A DNA stretch of 64,000 nt from Synchiropus splendidus (GCF_027744825.2 NC_071345.1:14385501-14449500); one strand, 5' to 3'. Shown: positions 24,421 through 35,480, counted from the stretch's first letter. Notes: a model not told the origin generated them from the letters alone. Numbers and translations are program-made.

Positions 24421-25429
24421 CTACTTAGATTTCAAAATGGTGGTGGTGTCACTTCTCCTGTTGGAGCTTGCAGCAGTCAACATCAAAGAATATGACAGCA
24501 CTTTTATTTATCAGTGGCATTATAAAAATGCATAGCAATACTCAATACACGAGACTCGCAACCTTTAATATCGCCATCTTTCGTCATTAGACCTCGAGAA
24601 ACTCATTGTTGAAGTCCAACTGCAGGTTAAACTTGGGTTTCTTTTTGGGATCTTTTTGGGTTTCACCCTTTTTTTTCGAGAGAGGAGTAGCTGGGGAGGA
24701 GGAGGTATGGAAAAACAGTGAGTGGGGTCAGTCCTCTAGCAGGATAGACAACGATCAAGGGGTGTGATGAAGAGAGTGCAGGCGGGCTGGAGACAAACTA
24801 CTAAACAACTATGTTGTCCAGAGCAGGATTCTTCAATAGGTGGCAAGTGGGCGATATTTGACCCATGAAGACTTTTACACAGACCCAACAAATGTCACCT
24901 GCGGCTTCCATCAGGAAGTGAGGCCTAAGCATCACCATGGAGAAGTAGAAGAAGACTGTATACCCTCAAACAAACTGCACTAGATGCTCTAAACATAGGA
25001 AAAGCAGAAACTGATATTTGACTGTGAAGTGGCCTGGTAATATACATTGAGGAGTGAATGCAGGTACATAGAACTTTTTTTTAATAAAACATCACCACTT
25101 TGGTGCAGTTATCAAACTGCACGATACACTTATTTATTCATCTGGAATAGACTTGAAATACAACTTTCATTTTTCCACATCTGTCCCTTGGACTCGTGCA
25201 CTTGAGCCGCCCTGCTTAATGAAACACAAGAAAAGGGCACTTTCAGAAGGACACACGTCCAAACTCATGGACGCTGAACTGTGAGTGACTAAGGTAGAGG
25301 AGGTTGACCTGCTGATAAGACAGTGAAAACTCCTAAATTCAGCATCCCTGAAGTCTCCTAAATTGGCAAGTCTGCTTGTTGGTAAGTTGTTCCCGTCTGT
25401 TCCTCAGACTCATGGAGAACTTTCCAAGG
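24421..25429. other. Intergenic sequence with hAT-like traces
   Basis: Mostly unrecognised. A short 'caataggtggcaagtgggcg...tttgacccatgaag' stretch near 24836 hints at an eroded hAT end but is too short to call. Confidence 0.35.
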
Positions 25430-25940
25430 GAGCAGCAGACCTATCAAAAGTTTCTCCATCATCGTCTCCTCTCACTCCTCTTTATTTTTCTTTCCGCCTG
25501 AGAACTTCTCCCCTCCATTCAATATCTATTTATTTCCCCTCCATCCGCGACCACCGTGCGCCTCCTCCCTCCTTCCTTCACACCTCTCCGCTGTTGTCGC
25601 CCTAATTCTGCCCTCCACATCCCGCTGTATTCTCCTCTCCATCTTGTTATCTCCCCCGTTTGACTTTAATTAGTTAATGCATTAATTATCTACGCCCCAA
25701 TACCTGCCCTATTAACATAGCCCCCCACCCCCCACGCCTCACCCCCGCGCGTAAAGGAATCGCGCGCCCCGAACTACTCCTCGTACCCCACACCTCCTTT
25801 TCACTCCATTTCTCGCTCTTTCACTCTTTGCCCCCTACCTACTTCCCCCGCAAGTCATCTCTCTCCCCCCGTCTTTCTATCTCCCTCCTCTCCTCTGTCT
25901 CTCCCGGAGCCTCGCAGTCGCCTCTGCCGGCTGGTCCCTC
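25430..25940. repeat. Pyrimidine-rich tract upstream of a CNE-like block
   Basis: Strong C/T bias on the plus strand over about 500 bp (CTCCCTCCTCTCCTCTGTCT near 25880, C-runs at 25720-25745). A short TTAATTAGTTAATGCATTAA island at 25666-25690 interrupts it. The bias reverses to purines after the CNE-like block. Confidence 0.65.
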
Positions 25941-25944
25941 TCTC

Positions 25945-26205
25945 TCCCCGGCGACGGAATTATGAAAAATGCGCCCATCGACAGAGCGCCTCAGCTTCGA
26001 TTAGCCGAGATGGGACATGACAGGCCGCGATCAATACTTATACCGTCCTATAACGTGTCAACTAATGAATCAATCTCGGCTAAATTTTCCATTTTTCAAA
26101 AGCCGACGCGAGAGACTGGAATATCCTCTTTTGTAAAGATATTATTATCGATTTCGTCGGCAATTTGACATCGGGGGTAGTTAATTCCACTCTAGAATAA
26201 AATTG
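25945..26205. promoter_or_regulatory. Very strong CNE-like block with internal inverted repeats
   Basis: About 260 bp of high-complexity DNA rich in CpG and homeobox-type words (CGATTAGCC, GATCAATACTTATACC, AACTAATGAATCAATC, GTAGTTAATTCC). Two inverted pairs lie within it: TTAGCCGAGAT at 26001-26011 with ATCTCGGCTAA at 26073-26083, and GCCGACG at 26102-26108 with CGTCGGC at 26155-26161. Retained CpGs in a vertebrate non-coding island suggest selection or lack of methylation. The texture matches ultraconserved developmental enhancers. Confidence 0.62.
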
Positions 26206-26219
26206 AAAACACTTGAGAT

Positions 26220-26395
26220 TGAAGTGAGAGAGGCACAGAGAGGAGGGAGAGAGGGAAGGGGTGGGGTGGGGGGGACGGGGGAGGCAAGGGCAGGCAGGAG
26301 GGGAGGAGGGGGAGATGGCTGTTGACTTGATAAAAGAGAAGGGGAAGATGGAAGGAAGGGGAAGGAAGAAGAGATACTAATGGTAGTGTTGTAGA
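26220..26395. repeat. Purine-rich tract
   Basis: A/G-biased plus strand with GGAAGGGGAAGGAAGAAGAG-type words, directly after the CNE-like block and before the tetranucleotide array. Confidence 0.7.
26258..26310 (+). other. G-quadruplex-forming candidate
   Basis: Four G-runs of four or more within 24 nt (26258-26281: GGGG, GGGG, GGGGGGG, GGGGG with 1-2 nt spacers), then further GGG/GGGG runs to 26310. Meets the usual G3+N1-7 pattern several times over. Confidence 0.6.
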
Positions 26396-26407
26396 GATAG
26401 CTGTGTG

Positions 26408-26813
<406 letters not shown>

Positions 26814-27284
26814 CAACACTTGCTCCACATCCCTCCATTCATCCCTCCATCTTTCTCCCAATGTCTGACCCTCAACCGTTGGACTGAGGTGTTGGCTGAA
26901 AAATAAAAATAATAATAGTTTATCAAATTATCTTGCTGTTCTTTCACCATCTTCCTATCCCTTATTCCATCACTCCATCCAGACAGACATCTTCCCTGTA
27001 TGCATCACTGTCTCACCATTGGTCTTCACACCATCTCTCCATGTTTACATGCCTCTTTTTAGCATCTTTTTTTGATCCACCCATTCATGCATCCACATGC
27101 ACTTTTTTCATCTTTTTCACAGATCAGTCATTTCTCTTGTAGTCAATCCAAAACCCGCATTCACCTATTATCTGATGTATTGATTTGCTCCTCATTCATC
27201 ACTCAATTTTACACCGATAAAATCCAAAATAGTTTATCCATCCCTTACTCCATCTAAATGTCTCTACATGCATCCATCTTTTAA
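26814..27284. other. Degenerate CCATC-rich, pyrimidine-biased sequence
   Basis: Frequent 'catcc', 'ccatc' and 'tccat' words suggest a decayed (CCAT)n satellite around the tetranucleotide array. No gene. Confidence 0.45.
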
Positions 27285-27285
27285 A

Positions 27286-27780
27286 GGGACCCTATCATGT
27301 CCCCCGCCCTTTGTAATCATATTTTTATGGAGTGGCTTTCCATCAGAAATTAATATTTGAATGTTTGTTTTAATCAGTTATATCAAGTAAAAATAAATAA
27401 AATGGCCGGCTTGCTCAAATGCTCTGTTTCACATTGAAAGAGATTCGCAGAATCCAAAAATCTGATCAAGAATGTCATCCACCGAGGTATTCGAGAGGCC
27501 TAAAGGCATGCGTGCACTATTAAAAACAAAACTGACGCACATGTGAGCTCATGGAGATGATTGTAGCTGCATTTGAAGATGTGAATTCGAAACAATGTGA
27601 CATCACTCCAGCTTCCAACTGAGATGTTTGAGGATCTCAAACAGTCCATAAGTTTGTCTTCATTCTTGTAGTTTTATCTGTTGAAAAAGAAGTATATTAG
27701 TGTTTTTTCCATGTGGAGGCGACTTTTCATCATGCAAACACTTAAAGACTCTTAAAAAAAGGTTTATCTATCACGCCTTC
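27286..27780. mobile_element. Possible MITE-like insertion
   Basis: Begins TTTTAAAGGGACCCTATCATG, similar to the starts of TTAA-flanked fish MITEs ('aaagggac..tatcatg'). The sequence breaks a CATCC-rich environment, which resumes at about 27785 ('ccatccatcca'). A matching inverted right end is not evident, so this is tentative. Confidence 0.3.
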
Positions 27781-27791
27781 CCTTACTTCAT

Positions 27792-27816
27792 CCAACCATC
27801 CATCCATCCATCCATA
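27792..27816. repeat. (CATC)n short tandem repeat
   Basis: Six or so CATC units continuing the CATCC-rich texture seen before 27285. Confidence 0.85.
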
Positions 27817-28160
27817 TAAATGATGCACCACCCCTCCATCCATGCGTCCACTGACCTGTCCATCAAGCACACATCTGTCTCTTCACTAAGAAGTCTAACT
27901 TCATACAAGAAAAATCCATCCGTCGGTCAACACAAACCAGCATTAGCCACCTCTGCATCTTTATCAAAAGACAGCAGCATCACTTCATCCATGACAGTCC
28001 GTCAGGCCTTCGAGATACTTGGAGGCTGCACAGTGTTGATGCCATGTCAGCGCTTTGTGGCAGCAAGGCTACATTAGCACTTCAGCTACGTAGTGGTGAT
28101 GATACCCGGGAGTCTATCAAGTCAAAGATGAATAGAAAACTTGCATTTGAACAAGCGTGA
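27817..28160. other. Intergenic sequence, nothing recognised
   Basis: No supported feature. Confidence 0.4.
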
Positions 28161-28192
28161 ACGTGCGTGTGTGCGTGTGTGTGTGTGTGTGT
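28161..28192. repeat. (GT)n microsatellite with GC interruptions
   Basis: GCGTGTGTGCGTGTGTGTGT-type alternating purine/pyrimidine tract. Confidence 0.9.
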
Positions 28193-28334
28193 CCACGGAG
28201 GCGAAGAGTCAGCATGTGTGTCAGAGTGAAATATAGATGGAAGAGGCCAGTGTGTGCGAGGGTCAGCAAGGTGCAGTGTAACTGTCGACAATCACAGCCT
28301 TATTTACCTGTCAAAAACACTATCATCCCACACA

Positions 28335-28545
28335 GACCCAGCCAAGCAATTTCTCCTGTCTCTTCCTCCCTCCTCTCCCTTGCTCTCTTTCTTTCTCTCT
28401 ACCACCAATTACGACCCCGAGGGCTATTTCTCTCCTGGACAAAAACACTCCCCGTTAGCCCACCCTCTTCTTTCCGATAGCCCCCTTCTCTCCCTCGCCC
28501 ATCACCGCTCTCTTTCTGTTCTTTTTCCTCTGCTGAGAGTTGAGA
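28335..28545. repeat. Pyrimidine-rich tract
   Basis: C/T-rich plus strand. Overlapping 107-124-codon plus frames derive from this bias. Confidence 0.6.
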
Positions 28546-29015
28546 GTGGAAATGAACAAGCTGTAAACACACACCACTTATCACAGTATATGCTGTTGTG
28601 TGTGTGTTGGCCAAGACTGGCGAGGTGAGGGTGGTGGTATGTGAGGCGAGAGGTGCGGGCCCCCGAAGTCAGGAGAAAACTACAAGATGTGCAGGTTAAA
28701 TTTAGTGTTTGTCTTCAACAGTAACCTTCCAAAAACAGCTAAAATGTTCTTGTTTTTCTCTTATTAAAGTCTGGATGGAGCCCAGAAAGCCTCTTTTCTC
28801 CTTTGTCTTCAGCTCCAGAAGTCTTGGTGGCCCCTCTTCCTTCAGAGCTGTTTTCAAGTTGAAGCAGAAAAAACTTGAAAGTTTCGGAGATGCTAGCAGA
28901 AAGATGCGCTGTGCATAACAGCGGTGCTTGTGATTTATGGGATTTACCAGTTATCATCCGTCAATAACAGAGCAGGTTGGACAAATTAGGAGGCAGCGTT
29001 ACAGACAGTGACGGA
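28546..29015. other. Intergenic sequence, nothing recognised
   Basis: No supported feature. Confidence 0.4.
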
Positions 29016-29019
29016 TCTG

Positions 29020-29400
29020 ACCAGCTGTTTCTGCCGTCAGACTGGAAAGATCCTCGCCGGAATTTCTGCTGACGTACGACTCCGCCGGATACTGGCCTGG
29101 CCTTTTATTTCCCGATCAGAACCTTGTCGTGTGTGACTGATACACACGCTCCAGCACAGATAGCCACGGACCGTCTGTCTTGGCGGGAGCGACTTGGTAA
29201 AGGCCATCTGACAAAGCTATTAACAGGGAGGTGTAATACGAGGTGTCTGCGGCAGGCCGGGTGACACAAAAAGACATTTATGGGCTTCGGCCATGACAGG
29301 CGGAGCGCTGCGACGTCTGAGTGAGCGAGCGCCTGACGGGGCGGCAGCCCGAAGACTGATAGAGGCCCACACGCTGCTGAATCAGGAGGATATTGCTGAA
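29020..29400. promoter_or_regulatory. CNE-like block
   Basis: Complex GC-balanced sequence with many CpGs (CTGACGTACGACTCCGCCGG near 29069), TGACAAAGCTATTAACAGGG near 29209 (nuclear-receptor/homeobox-like) and GACATTTATGGGC near 29273. It is stop-poor on the minus strand but without a protein domain. Candidate conserved enhancer. Confidence 0.5.
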
Positions 29401-30300
29401 TAAAAACAAGAATTTTAATTTGTGTGACGCCCTCTGAACATAGAGGTTTGGGCAGCAAAGTGAGGAAGTCAGTGATCATGAGCTCAGGGAACCAAAGAAA
29501 AAAAAATGCTTTTTTGGAGAGGAGGAAGGTAATGAATGAATAAACCATGTGTAAAGTAGTTTTGTTTTCAGTAATACTTTGGCAATATTTATTTTTTAAA
29601 AACATGCTTGGGCGTGGGTGGTGTGGCACTTTAATGTGTCTGTAGCATGTGCGTGGGGAGCGACTCTTGGAAACACACCAAGTTTAAGCCTCATATTTGA
29701 GCGCTAAAACTTCTAAATAACTGTGTAATTATAATTGAATTTAAGTTTGGCGTAGAGTCCTGGTTCATGTTAGCCATTTGTTTTGGATGGTTCGGGCTAG
29801 GGTGAGAGGCTGGGGAAAGCATGGAAGTCAATGATATGTCCCCACGAAACGTGACTCTGTGTGTGTGTCAATTCTTGTCAAAACACCTCTTTGTGAGGAC
29901 ATGATGCCTTTGTGAAAACCATTTGGCCTTCAACCACAAATCCAAGCCTCAATTTGAGGATGAGGATGTCAAAAAATGCCTGGGTCATCATAAATAGATT
30001 TAAGTTTGGTCCAGAGTCCTGGGTAAGTATGTTTTGGATGGTGACCTTTAGAGAGGCAGGGGACAGCAAGATGGCAATGAGCGGTCCCCACGTGTCTGTA
30101 AGAGGAAGTCTATAATGGATGTCTTTAGATCTAGGAAGTTGGTGTACTAATGTTTGTTTTAGGGACATTTTTTTTTTTTTTGCTTTGTTGAGGTTGTATT
30201 AATCTACAGCTTGACATACCACCTGGTATACACCACTGTTTGGTCATGACAGTGTGGGGGCCATATTTGAATGTGCATAGCGCCATTTGTTACAAAGTAC
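29401..30300. other. Intergenic sequence, nothing recognised
   Basis: Mixed sequence with short (GT)n at about 29860 and a T-run at 30169-30181. 'gtccagagtcctgg'/'gtagagtcctggtt' recur near 29752 and 30009 with similar flanks ('taagtttgg' upstream of each), suggesting a diverged local duplication. Confidence 0.4.
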
Positions 30301-30440
30301 AAGTAACTGTTGTACGCGATGCCGGGCTGCTACGTGCTGCGGTGCCAGATATTGAATAAAAAAAACTATAAGCATCTGCAGGTCGTGCTCGTGAGTACAG
30401 GTGGACATAAGTGGAGCAGGTCGTAAGTGGGATGTTACTT
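30301..30440 (-). mobile_element. MITE family A, copy 3 (internally deleted or truncated)
   Basis: Read on the minus strand it starts AAGTAACATCCCACTTACGA and runs through 'ccacctgtactcacgagcacg', an A/T run and 'ggcaccgcagcacgtagcagc'. It stops at the equivalent of 'acaacagttac', so the downstream half, including the second terminus, is missing. It ends in AGTAAC, similar to the terminal motif, which could reflect recombination at a cryptic end. Confidence 0.75.
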
Positions 30441-30461
30441 GTATTTGTTCAGTCACCAAGG

Positions 30462-30900
30462 TCAGTGGTCTCAAACTCTGCTCATGTGAAGCCCCTCATT
30501 TAGACCCCCCCCCTAAAATCCACACTTAGCAGGATAAAGTGAAGTTTCTTACGTCTTTGGGACAGTGACAAACCCTTTAAAAAATTGCCATTCTAGATGT
30601 CAATTCAGAATACCTCCAATACACCACTGTCGATTTATTCTGAAACATTTAGTTGAAATCAGTTACCCTTTTTTGAGTCATTATCTTAACAGATCACATA
30701 ATGTCGTTGACAGAGATAGAGAAATGAAAACATGACACTGAAAAAGTCCATCATTCAAACCGTACGCCTCATATTCAAAGTGTTTTGTATGTTACATCAG
30801 CTGGTGCCATGAGACAGGACAAGCACTTCATGACTTGTAAGGGTGTGGTCGCAGGTAATGTTCAAGGGCCACCAATGGCCCCCGTTTAAATGTTGTAAAC
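30462..30900. mobile_element. hAT-like element fragment
   Basis: CAGTGGTCTCAAACTCTGCT at the left matches the common vertebrate hAT terminus 'cagtggttctcaaact', followed by 'agcccctcatttagac' as expected for that family. No matching right terminus was found. A C-run lies at 30505-30513. Confidence 0.45.
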
Positions 30901-31094
30901 ATGAATTCTTTTATTCATCCAGGAGAAGGTTTCAGTTGGCTCCACAACGCAAGGACCCTCGCAAGTGAATCAGGGCGTCCCAAGCGCACAGAGGGAACAC
31001 AGAGACGGATGTAGAATTGAGCGTGCATGTGTGTGTGCAGGTGCCGACGGATGAATGCACGTATGTATTATAGCCGGGGCAGCAGGCAGAAGCA

Positions 31095-31195
31095 GCTGAG
31101 CAGAACCGACCGGCTCTCACAAACCAATCAGGCCTTCATTAGTCCGGGCGGCGGGGATCGATGGCCAGCCGCATCAATTAAACAGCACTAGCTCC
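31095..31195. promoter_or_regulatory. Short CNE-like block
   Basis: AAACCAATCAGGCC, TTCATTAGTCCGGGCGG, GGGATCGATGG and CATCAATTAAACAG occur within about 70 bp. This dense set of homeobox/CCAAT-type words is in a repeat-free island. Confidence 0.4.
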
Positions 31196-31503
31196 ACACT
31201 GGATGTATACGCACCGTGTATACATCCAAAGCATGGCAGTGCACATCCTCCGTTCTGTACGGCAACGAACAGGGCTGGCCAACAGTTTGGGCACTAACCT
31301 GAGGCCCCATAATATTCAGACAGTTGGGATTTATTCGATTCATTTTTTTTATATTTATAAACAAGTCAAAAATATTTGATGTAAAACCCACATATGAAGT
31401 TCCATAACAAACACCAGGTTCTTGAAGCCCACTGACTTCCAAACTGCGATCAAACAGCATATAACCTGTCCTTTCACTTTTTCACCTCACTCACAACATC
31501 GAT

Positions 31504-31604
31504 AACACCCAATTACACACACGCTCACACATGGCGAGTCCTGAGAACACACAATTACATGCGCTCAGGACACACTTTTTATTAACACTCAATTACACAC
31601 ACGC
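31504..31604. repeat. Three-copy degenerate minisatellite, about 40-bp unit
   Basis: AAYTACACACACGC-type cores occur at 31504-31524, about 31546-31566 and 31584-31604. An 8-bp inverted pair, GTCCTGAG (31538) and CTCAGGAC (31564), brackets the middle unit. Confidence 0.6.
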
Positions 31605-31839
31605 ATAAATCACTCAGCAGGCGTGAAGCGGAGCGGCACGACTGGAGGGTGTGAGAGGTGTTTTTTATTTCTTGCTTCCAAAATGAAAAGCAATACTGAG
31701 GAGGACAATAAAGTTTTGAAAGTAGAGCATGTCTAGACCGGTCATCTTCATGAGGTTACTGTTGCATTTTTAAGTGTTTAAGTGTTTTTTTTTTTATTTT
31801 TCTTCTCTCAAGTCAAGGCAGTGGTTCAGTTTTATTTCC

Positions 31840-32080
31840 ACGTTTTTGCCATCAGACGAGCCCAAAGCAGCCGCATCGGAGCAAATATTCACCTCCAAAA
31901 CAAATGCATTGTGCGATTACTGGGCCAAGCTTCCTAAGCCCCCCACACATCACCTGCTCACCGTGGCATTGACACGTCAGTCTCCGGCAGCTAACGCAAT
32001 GTGACAGTGTTGAGATTATAATATCTGGCTCGTATTACAAGGCATTAACGCCATTACCGCGGCCCCTCCCGCTCAGGTGG
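31840..32080. promoter_or_regulatory. CNE-like block
   Basis: Complex sequence with GATTACTGGGCCAAGC near 31915, CGTGGCATTGACACGTCAG, GAGATTATAATATCTGG near 32012 (itself palindromic) and GGCATTAACGCCATTACCGC near 32041. No coding signature. Confidence 0.5.
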
Positions 32081-32126
32081 ACCGGGAGTCGGAGCTGAGG
32101 AAATGGAGAAAAGACATTGTGGATGT

Positions 32127-32149
32127 AAAAAAAAAAAAAAAAAAAAAAA
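32127..32149. repeat. Poly(A) run
   Basis: About 23 consecutive A. It could be the tail of an eroded retroposon on the plus strand, but upstream sequence resembles the CNE-like block and no target duplication was seen. Confidence 0.9.
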
Positions 32150-32454
32150 CAAGGCGGCAGGCTGGAAGAATGAATTTGAGGTAAATAGGAGAAGCTGCGG
32201 GGGAACGGTCATAAATAAGCAATAGAAGCAGCGGATGATCAAATTGAAAAGACAAGCCAGTTTCTGTCTGATTTTATGGAATTTTCTGGAGGATGCGTTC
32301 AAGACGGCACCAGATCGTTGTTGTGAGTGAAGTAAACCATTTAGGGAGTGATGAACTCGCAAGTCGACGCGCCGATGGAGGAAGCACTCATCCCAGTTAA
32401 ATGCCATGAATGGAGATTGTCAGTGGATTTACTGATACTTTTGCATAATAGTCA

Positions 32455-32560
32455 TGTGTCAAAGTCAAGGCCCAGGAGCCAGCTATGGACCGTAGTATCA
32501 TTTTATGTGGCCCGCAAGAGCTTTAACTACATAATGCAGACGCAAAATCTGAATACATTT
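32455..32560. mobile_element. Charlie-like hAT fragment
   Basis: 'gtcaaagtcaaggcccagg', then 'ttttatgtggcccgcaagag' follows the order of the widespread Charlie-type hAT end. About 100 bp remains. Adjacent to two more DNA transposons, forming a cluster. Confidence 0.5.
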
Positions 32561-32577
32561 AAAGTGCACCGGAAATA

Positions 32578-33200
32578 CACTGGTGCCTCGGTTTTCGAAC
32601 GTCCCGGAATTCGAACAAATCGGAGTTCGAACACAAATTTCGAGATTTTTATCGCTTCGGATTTTGAACGAAAATCCAGAACTGGAACGCCCCCGAAAAA
32701 CGCCGGAAAAAACATAACGTGCACGGACCGATCAGCTGGCCCACGACACGCTTTGTTATTGTGTATAATGCAGCCTCTGTATGCAGACATGTCCCGTTAG
32801 CTACATTTACTGATTTTGAGGTGTAAAACCTTTCCTGTCTCCACACTGGACTGTGGTAGAGTGTCACAGGGGAGGTGCTCCTCGACACCTCTGAGGCTGG
32901 AGCGCTCACTCCAGGGTTTGATGTCCTGTTGTGGGCTGGAGCTGGGACAGGGATGAGGCGAGTCTGGGACAGAGCGTTACTTGGTTTATGACTTTGTCAC
33001 AGCCAAACTGCACAGAAGCGCACATTCAGAGCTGGACACGCACCGGGCACCTCCACCTCGGAACAGTATTCATAAATGCTACGTATTATTTCATATTCCA
33101 CTTTCGCTTTCTACATAGCAAAAAGAATAGTATACCACTATTAATAACTATCAGCAGTTTAGTTGGTTTAAACTGTCAAATTGATTCTACTTAGACTTCA
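32578..33200. mobile_element. Non-autonomous DNA transposon with CACTGGTGCCTCGG end
   Basis: Starts CACTGGTGCCTCGGTTTTCG, with repeated TTCGAAC words (32595-32650) characteristic of a family common in fish genomes with a 'cagtggtacctcgg' terminus. Downstream 'gggacagagcgttacttggt', 'cacagccaaactgcacagaa' and 'gctggacacgcac' agree with my memory of the family's interior. The inverted right end is not visible and was probably lost, or disrupted near the next element at 33225. Confidence 0.55.
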
Positions 33201-33224
33201 GCACAACTGCTATGTTGCCTAAGA

Positions 33225-33620
33225 CAGTGGTCCCCTACCCTTTTAGCAACAAGGACCGGCCTCTGAGGCACATGAAAAACAGCACAAATTGGGATGAACT
33301 CGCATAAAGACTAGTTTATTGTAAAAGTAATAATAGACATTGATAGCAGCATAATTGCGCCATAAACTTAGCATGAGCGACATACTCTGCTCTAGTCATA
33401 GAGCCATACACTGCCACTATTCCAGCAGGGTTACAATGGTGAACAAGTCATATAAAAATAGCAAGTGATAGCAAGTGAGGGTGGCATCACGTTGGTCATC
33501 ACATCATGAAACTTAGTTGGGGGTACTGTGGTCAGTTTGTGAACGAGGTTTCTGAAACCTGTGGCCCGGCACCGAATGAGAAATGGACCACTACCAGTCC
33601 ACAGGGGTTGGGGACCCGTG
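33225..33620. mobile_element. hAT-type MITE with eroded target duplication
   Basis: Left end CAGTGGTCCCCTACCC and right end GGTTGGGGACCCGTG are the inverted termini of a very common vertebrate hAT group (CAGTGGTCCCCAACC). Flanking octamers GCCTAAGA (33217-33224) and GCCTGGGC (33621-33628) match at five or six positions, consistent with an aged 8-bp duplication. About 396 bp, no transposase. Confidence 0.78.
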
Positions 33621-33830
33621 GCCTGGGCCACTAAAAAAGATGTCGAAACTTCAAGCCAGTTGCTTCAAAATTTCCAGTCTGAGAATGTGATCACACGCTT
33701 GGGTCCTTGCGTCAGGTCACAGAAACACTTTTCCAAAAGGAAATACATATCAACCATGAACACACTGAAGCACTTGCTTATTTGTGATTTATAACCAGTA
33801 ACTATGGTGACATTTTTCTAGCATTCTAAG

Positions 33831-33833
<3 letters not shown>

Positions 33834-33866
<33 letters not shown>
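33834..33866. repeat. (TA)n microsatellite
   Basis: About 16 uninterrupted TA units. Confidence 0.95.
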
Positions 33867-33867
<1 letters not shown>

Positions 33868-34535
33868 TGTGTATACAGTTTATATTGATGGACAATATGC
33901 AGCAACTACACATGCTTACATAAGCTGTTTGCTCACATGTATGGTAATACATGTCCGATAATCTAAGCTACTTTTCTTGCTCCCATCCCTGCATTGTTCA
34001 ACAGGTTTGTGTGGAAGAAAGTGTTAAATGTGTTGATGATGCACTTTGCAAGGGTAGCAATGTTCTTCCTCATTTATTGCTGTAAACTGGGGTTTGTCAA
34101 TAGCAATAGTTTTAATTGGAGCTATCATTTATCATGAATATTGGTTGAAAAACAAGTGTTCTGAGGTTAAAAAGAGGCTGATGCAGTGCAAAATACAGTC
34201 TTCGACCAAGTTACTTTGACATGACCACCCCAGTAGAAGTATTACTGTTACTGTCACATATGCAACAAATATTGAGGGAGGACACCCAGGAGAGCACACC
34301 AACCCCACACAGTTCCCTCACAGGGTTGCCTCAAACAGGAGTCAAGCTTCACTTCTTCTGACAGTCAGTTCATCTGAATCTTCGTCAATAGGGGTGCGCG
34401 CTGTACGACTGTCAGAGATACAAATGTCCCCCTGTGGAGTCCCACACCGTACAATAACATGGGATAAAGCCTTTCTAATGATGAACAGCTGAACTGGCGC
34501 CATCACTTCTCATGATTTACTGTGTTCACCGCTCC
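33867..34535. other. Intergenic sequence with a repeat remnant
   Basis: At 34275-34330 'gggaggacacccaggagag' and 'ccccacacagttccctcacagg' resemble the degenerate fish repeat noted at 7085. The rest is unrecognised. Confidence 0.35.
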
Positions 34536-34539
34536 ACGC

Positions 34540-35010
34540 ATGACGTCCCAACACTTTCCCGCCGACTTCATTTGTTTCACCCGAAGAAACCGATCCCATT
34601 CTCCCGCCTTGTTGTTTTAATCGGGGAAATTAATAAATAAGAATAAATTAATATGGCCTCCCCCTGCACCTACTTTTTTTCTTGGTGCCATCGGCTCCTC
34701 GCCCGCCTGCGCGGGATGCATTTCTGTGCCGTAATTACAGCTTAATAAGTAAGTGATTCATTATGATTAGCGTGCGGATTCGCCGTAATGGCCTCTCTCT
34801 GTGTGTTAGCAATCTAGCCTGCTCTGTTTATCCACACATGAAGCCCCCAAATCCATCTCTGCCCGCGCTCCCCCATAGCCGACACTGTACTCCATTTCTC
34901 CAGTGCTGACACGGGGCCATTTGTTGGGTGCTGCTGGGTGAGGCCTCCATCAATCCGGGAGTCATTAGCGGAGGAGGAAGGGGGCTCATTGTCATCAAAT
35001 TTGAGGGTGG
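34540..35010. promoter_or_regulatory. Strong CNE-like block
   Basis: Includes CCGATCCCATTCTCCCGCC, TTTAATCGGGGAAATTAATAA near 34616, CCGTAATTACAGCTTAATAAG near 34730, GATTCATTATGATTAGCGTG near 34755 and GGATTCGCCGTAATGGCC near 34777. This high density of homeodomain words with retained CpGs in repeat-free DNA is typical of deeply conserved enhancers. Confidence 0.58.
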
Positions 35011-35480
35011 GGTGTCACAAGACTCGGGGATGAGGGTGGCTGTTGAGGGATGTGTTTGTCTGTGAAGACAGTGTGAAGCTGCTGTAAACATGGCTTCATA
35101 TGTCAGGCCATCATTATCACTTCACTAGTGAGAAATATGGAGGAGCACTTATCAAAACCCCACGAGAGAAGAAGATTTATTCATCATTGCTGGTTTTTGT
35201 TTTATGGTGGCATAAGGTTCAGGGATCGCTGGGGGGTCCCCCAAGTGATCATTCTGCAAATGTGTCATTTTGCATAGTTTACACTTAAATATGACAATAT
35301 ATTATCAGGCTGACACTTTTATGAAAGAAGATTTCACCAGAACTTTTGATGCAGCACGCACTAGTTCACCGCACTGGCGTGTTCACCAGGCGGAGCTCTG
35401 CGTGAAAATACTTCTGTTTATGCTTAACAACTTTAAGTGTGAAACATTCCATTTTTTTTTTATTTTGTGCATGATTATGG
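35011..35480. other. Intergenic sequence, nothing recognised
   Basis: No supported feature; T-run at 35450-35461. Confidence 0.4.

Noticed and set aside
29105..29629. 174-codon minus frame
   Set aside because: Overlaps the CNE-like block at 29.0-29.4 kb and AT-rich DNA. No domain recognised and no supporting splice context.
32127..32149. Poly(A) run as the tail of a processed pseudogene
   Set aside because: No target-site duplication and no recognisable gene upstream.
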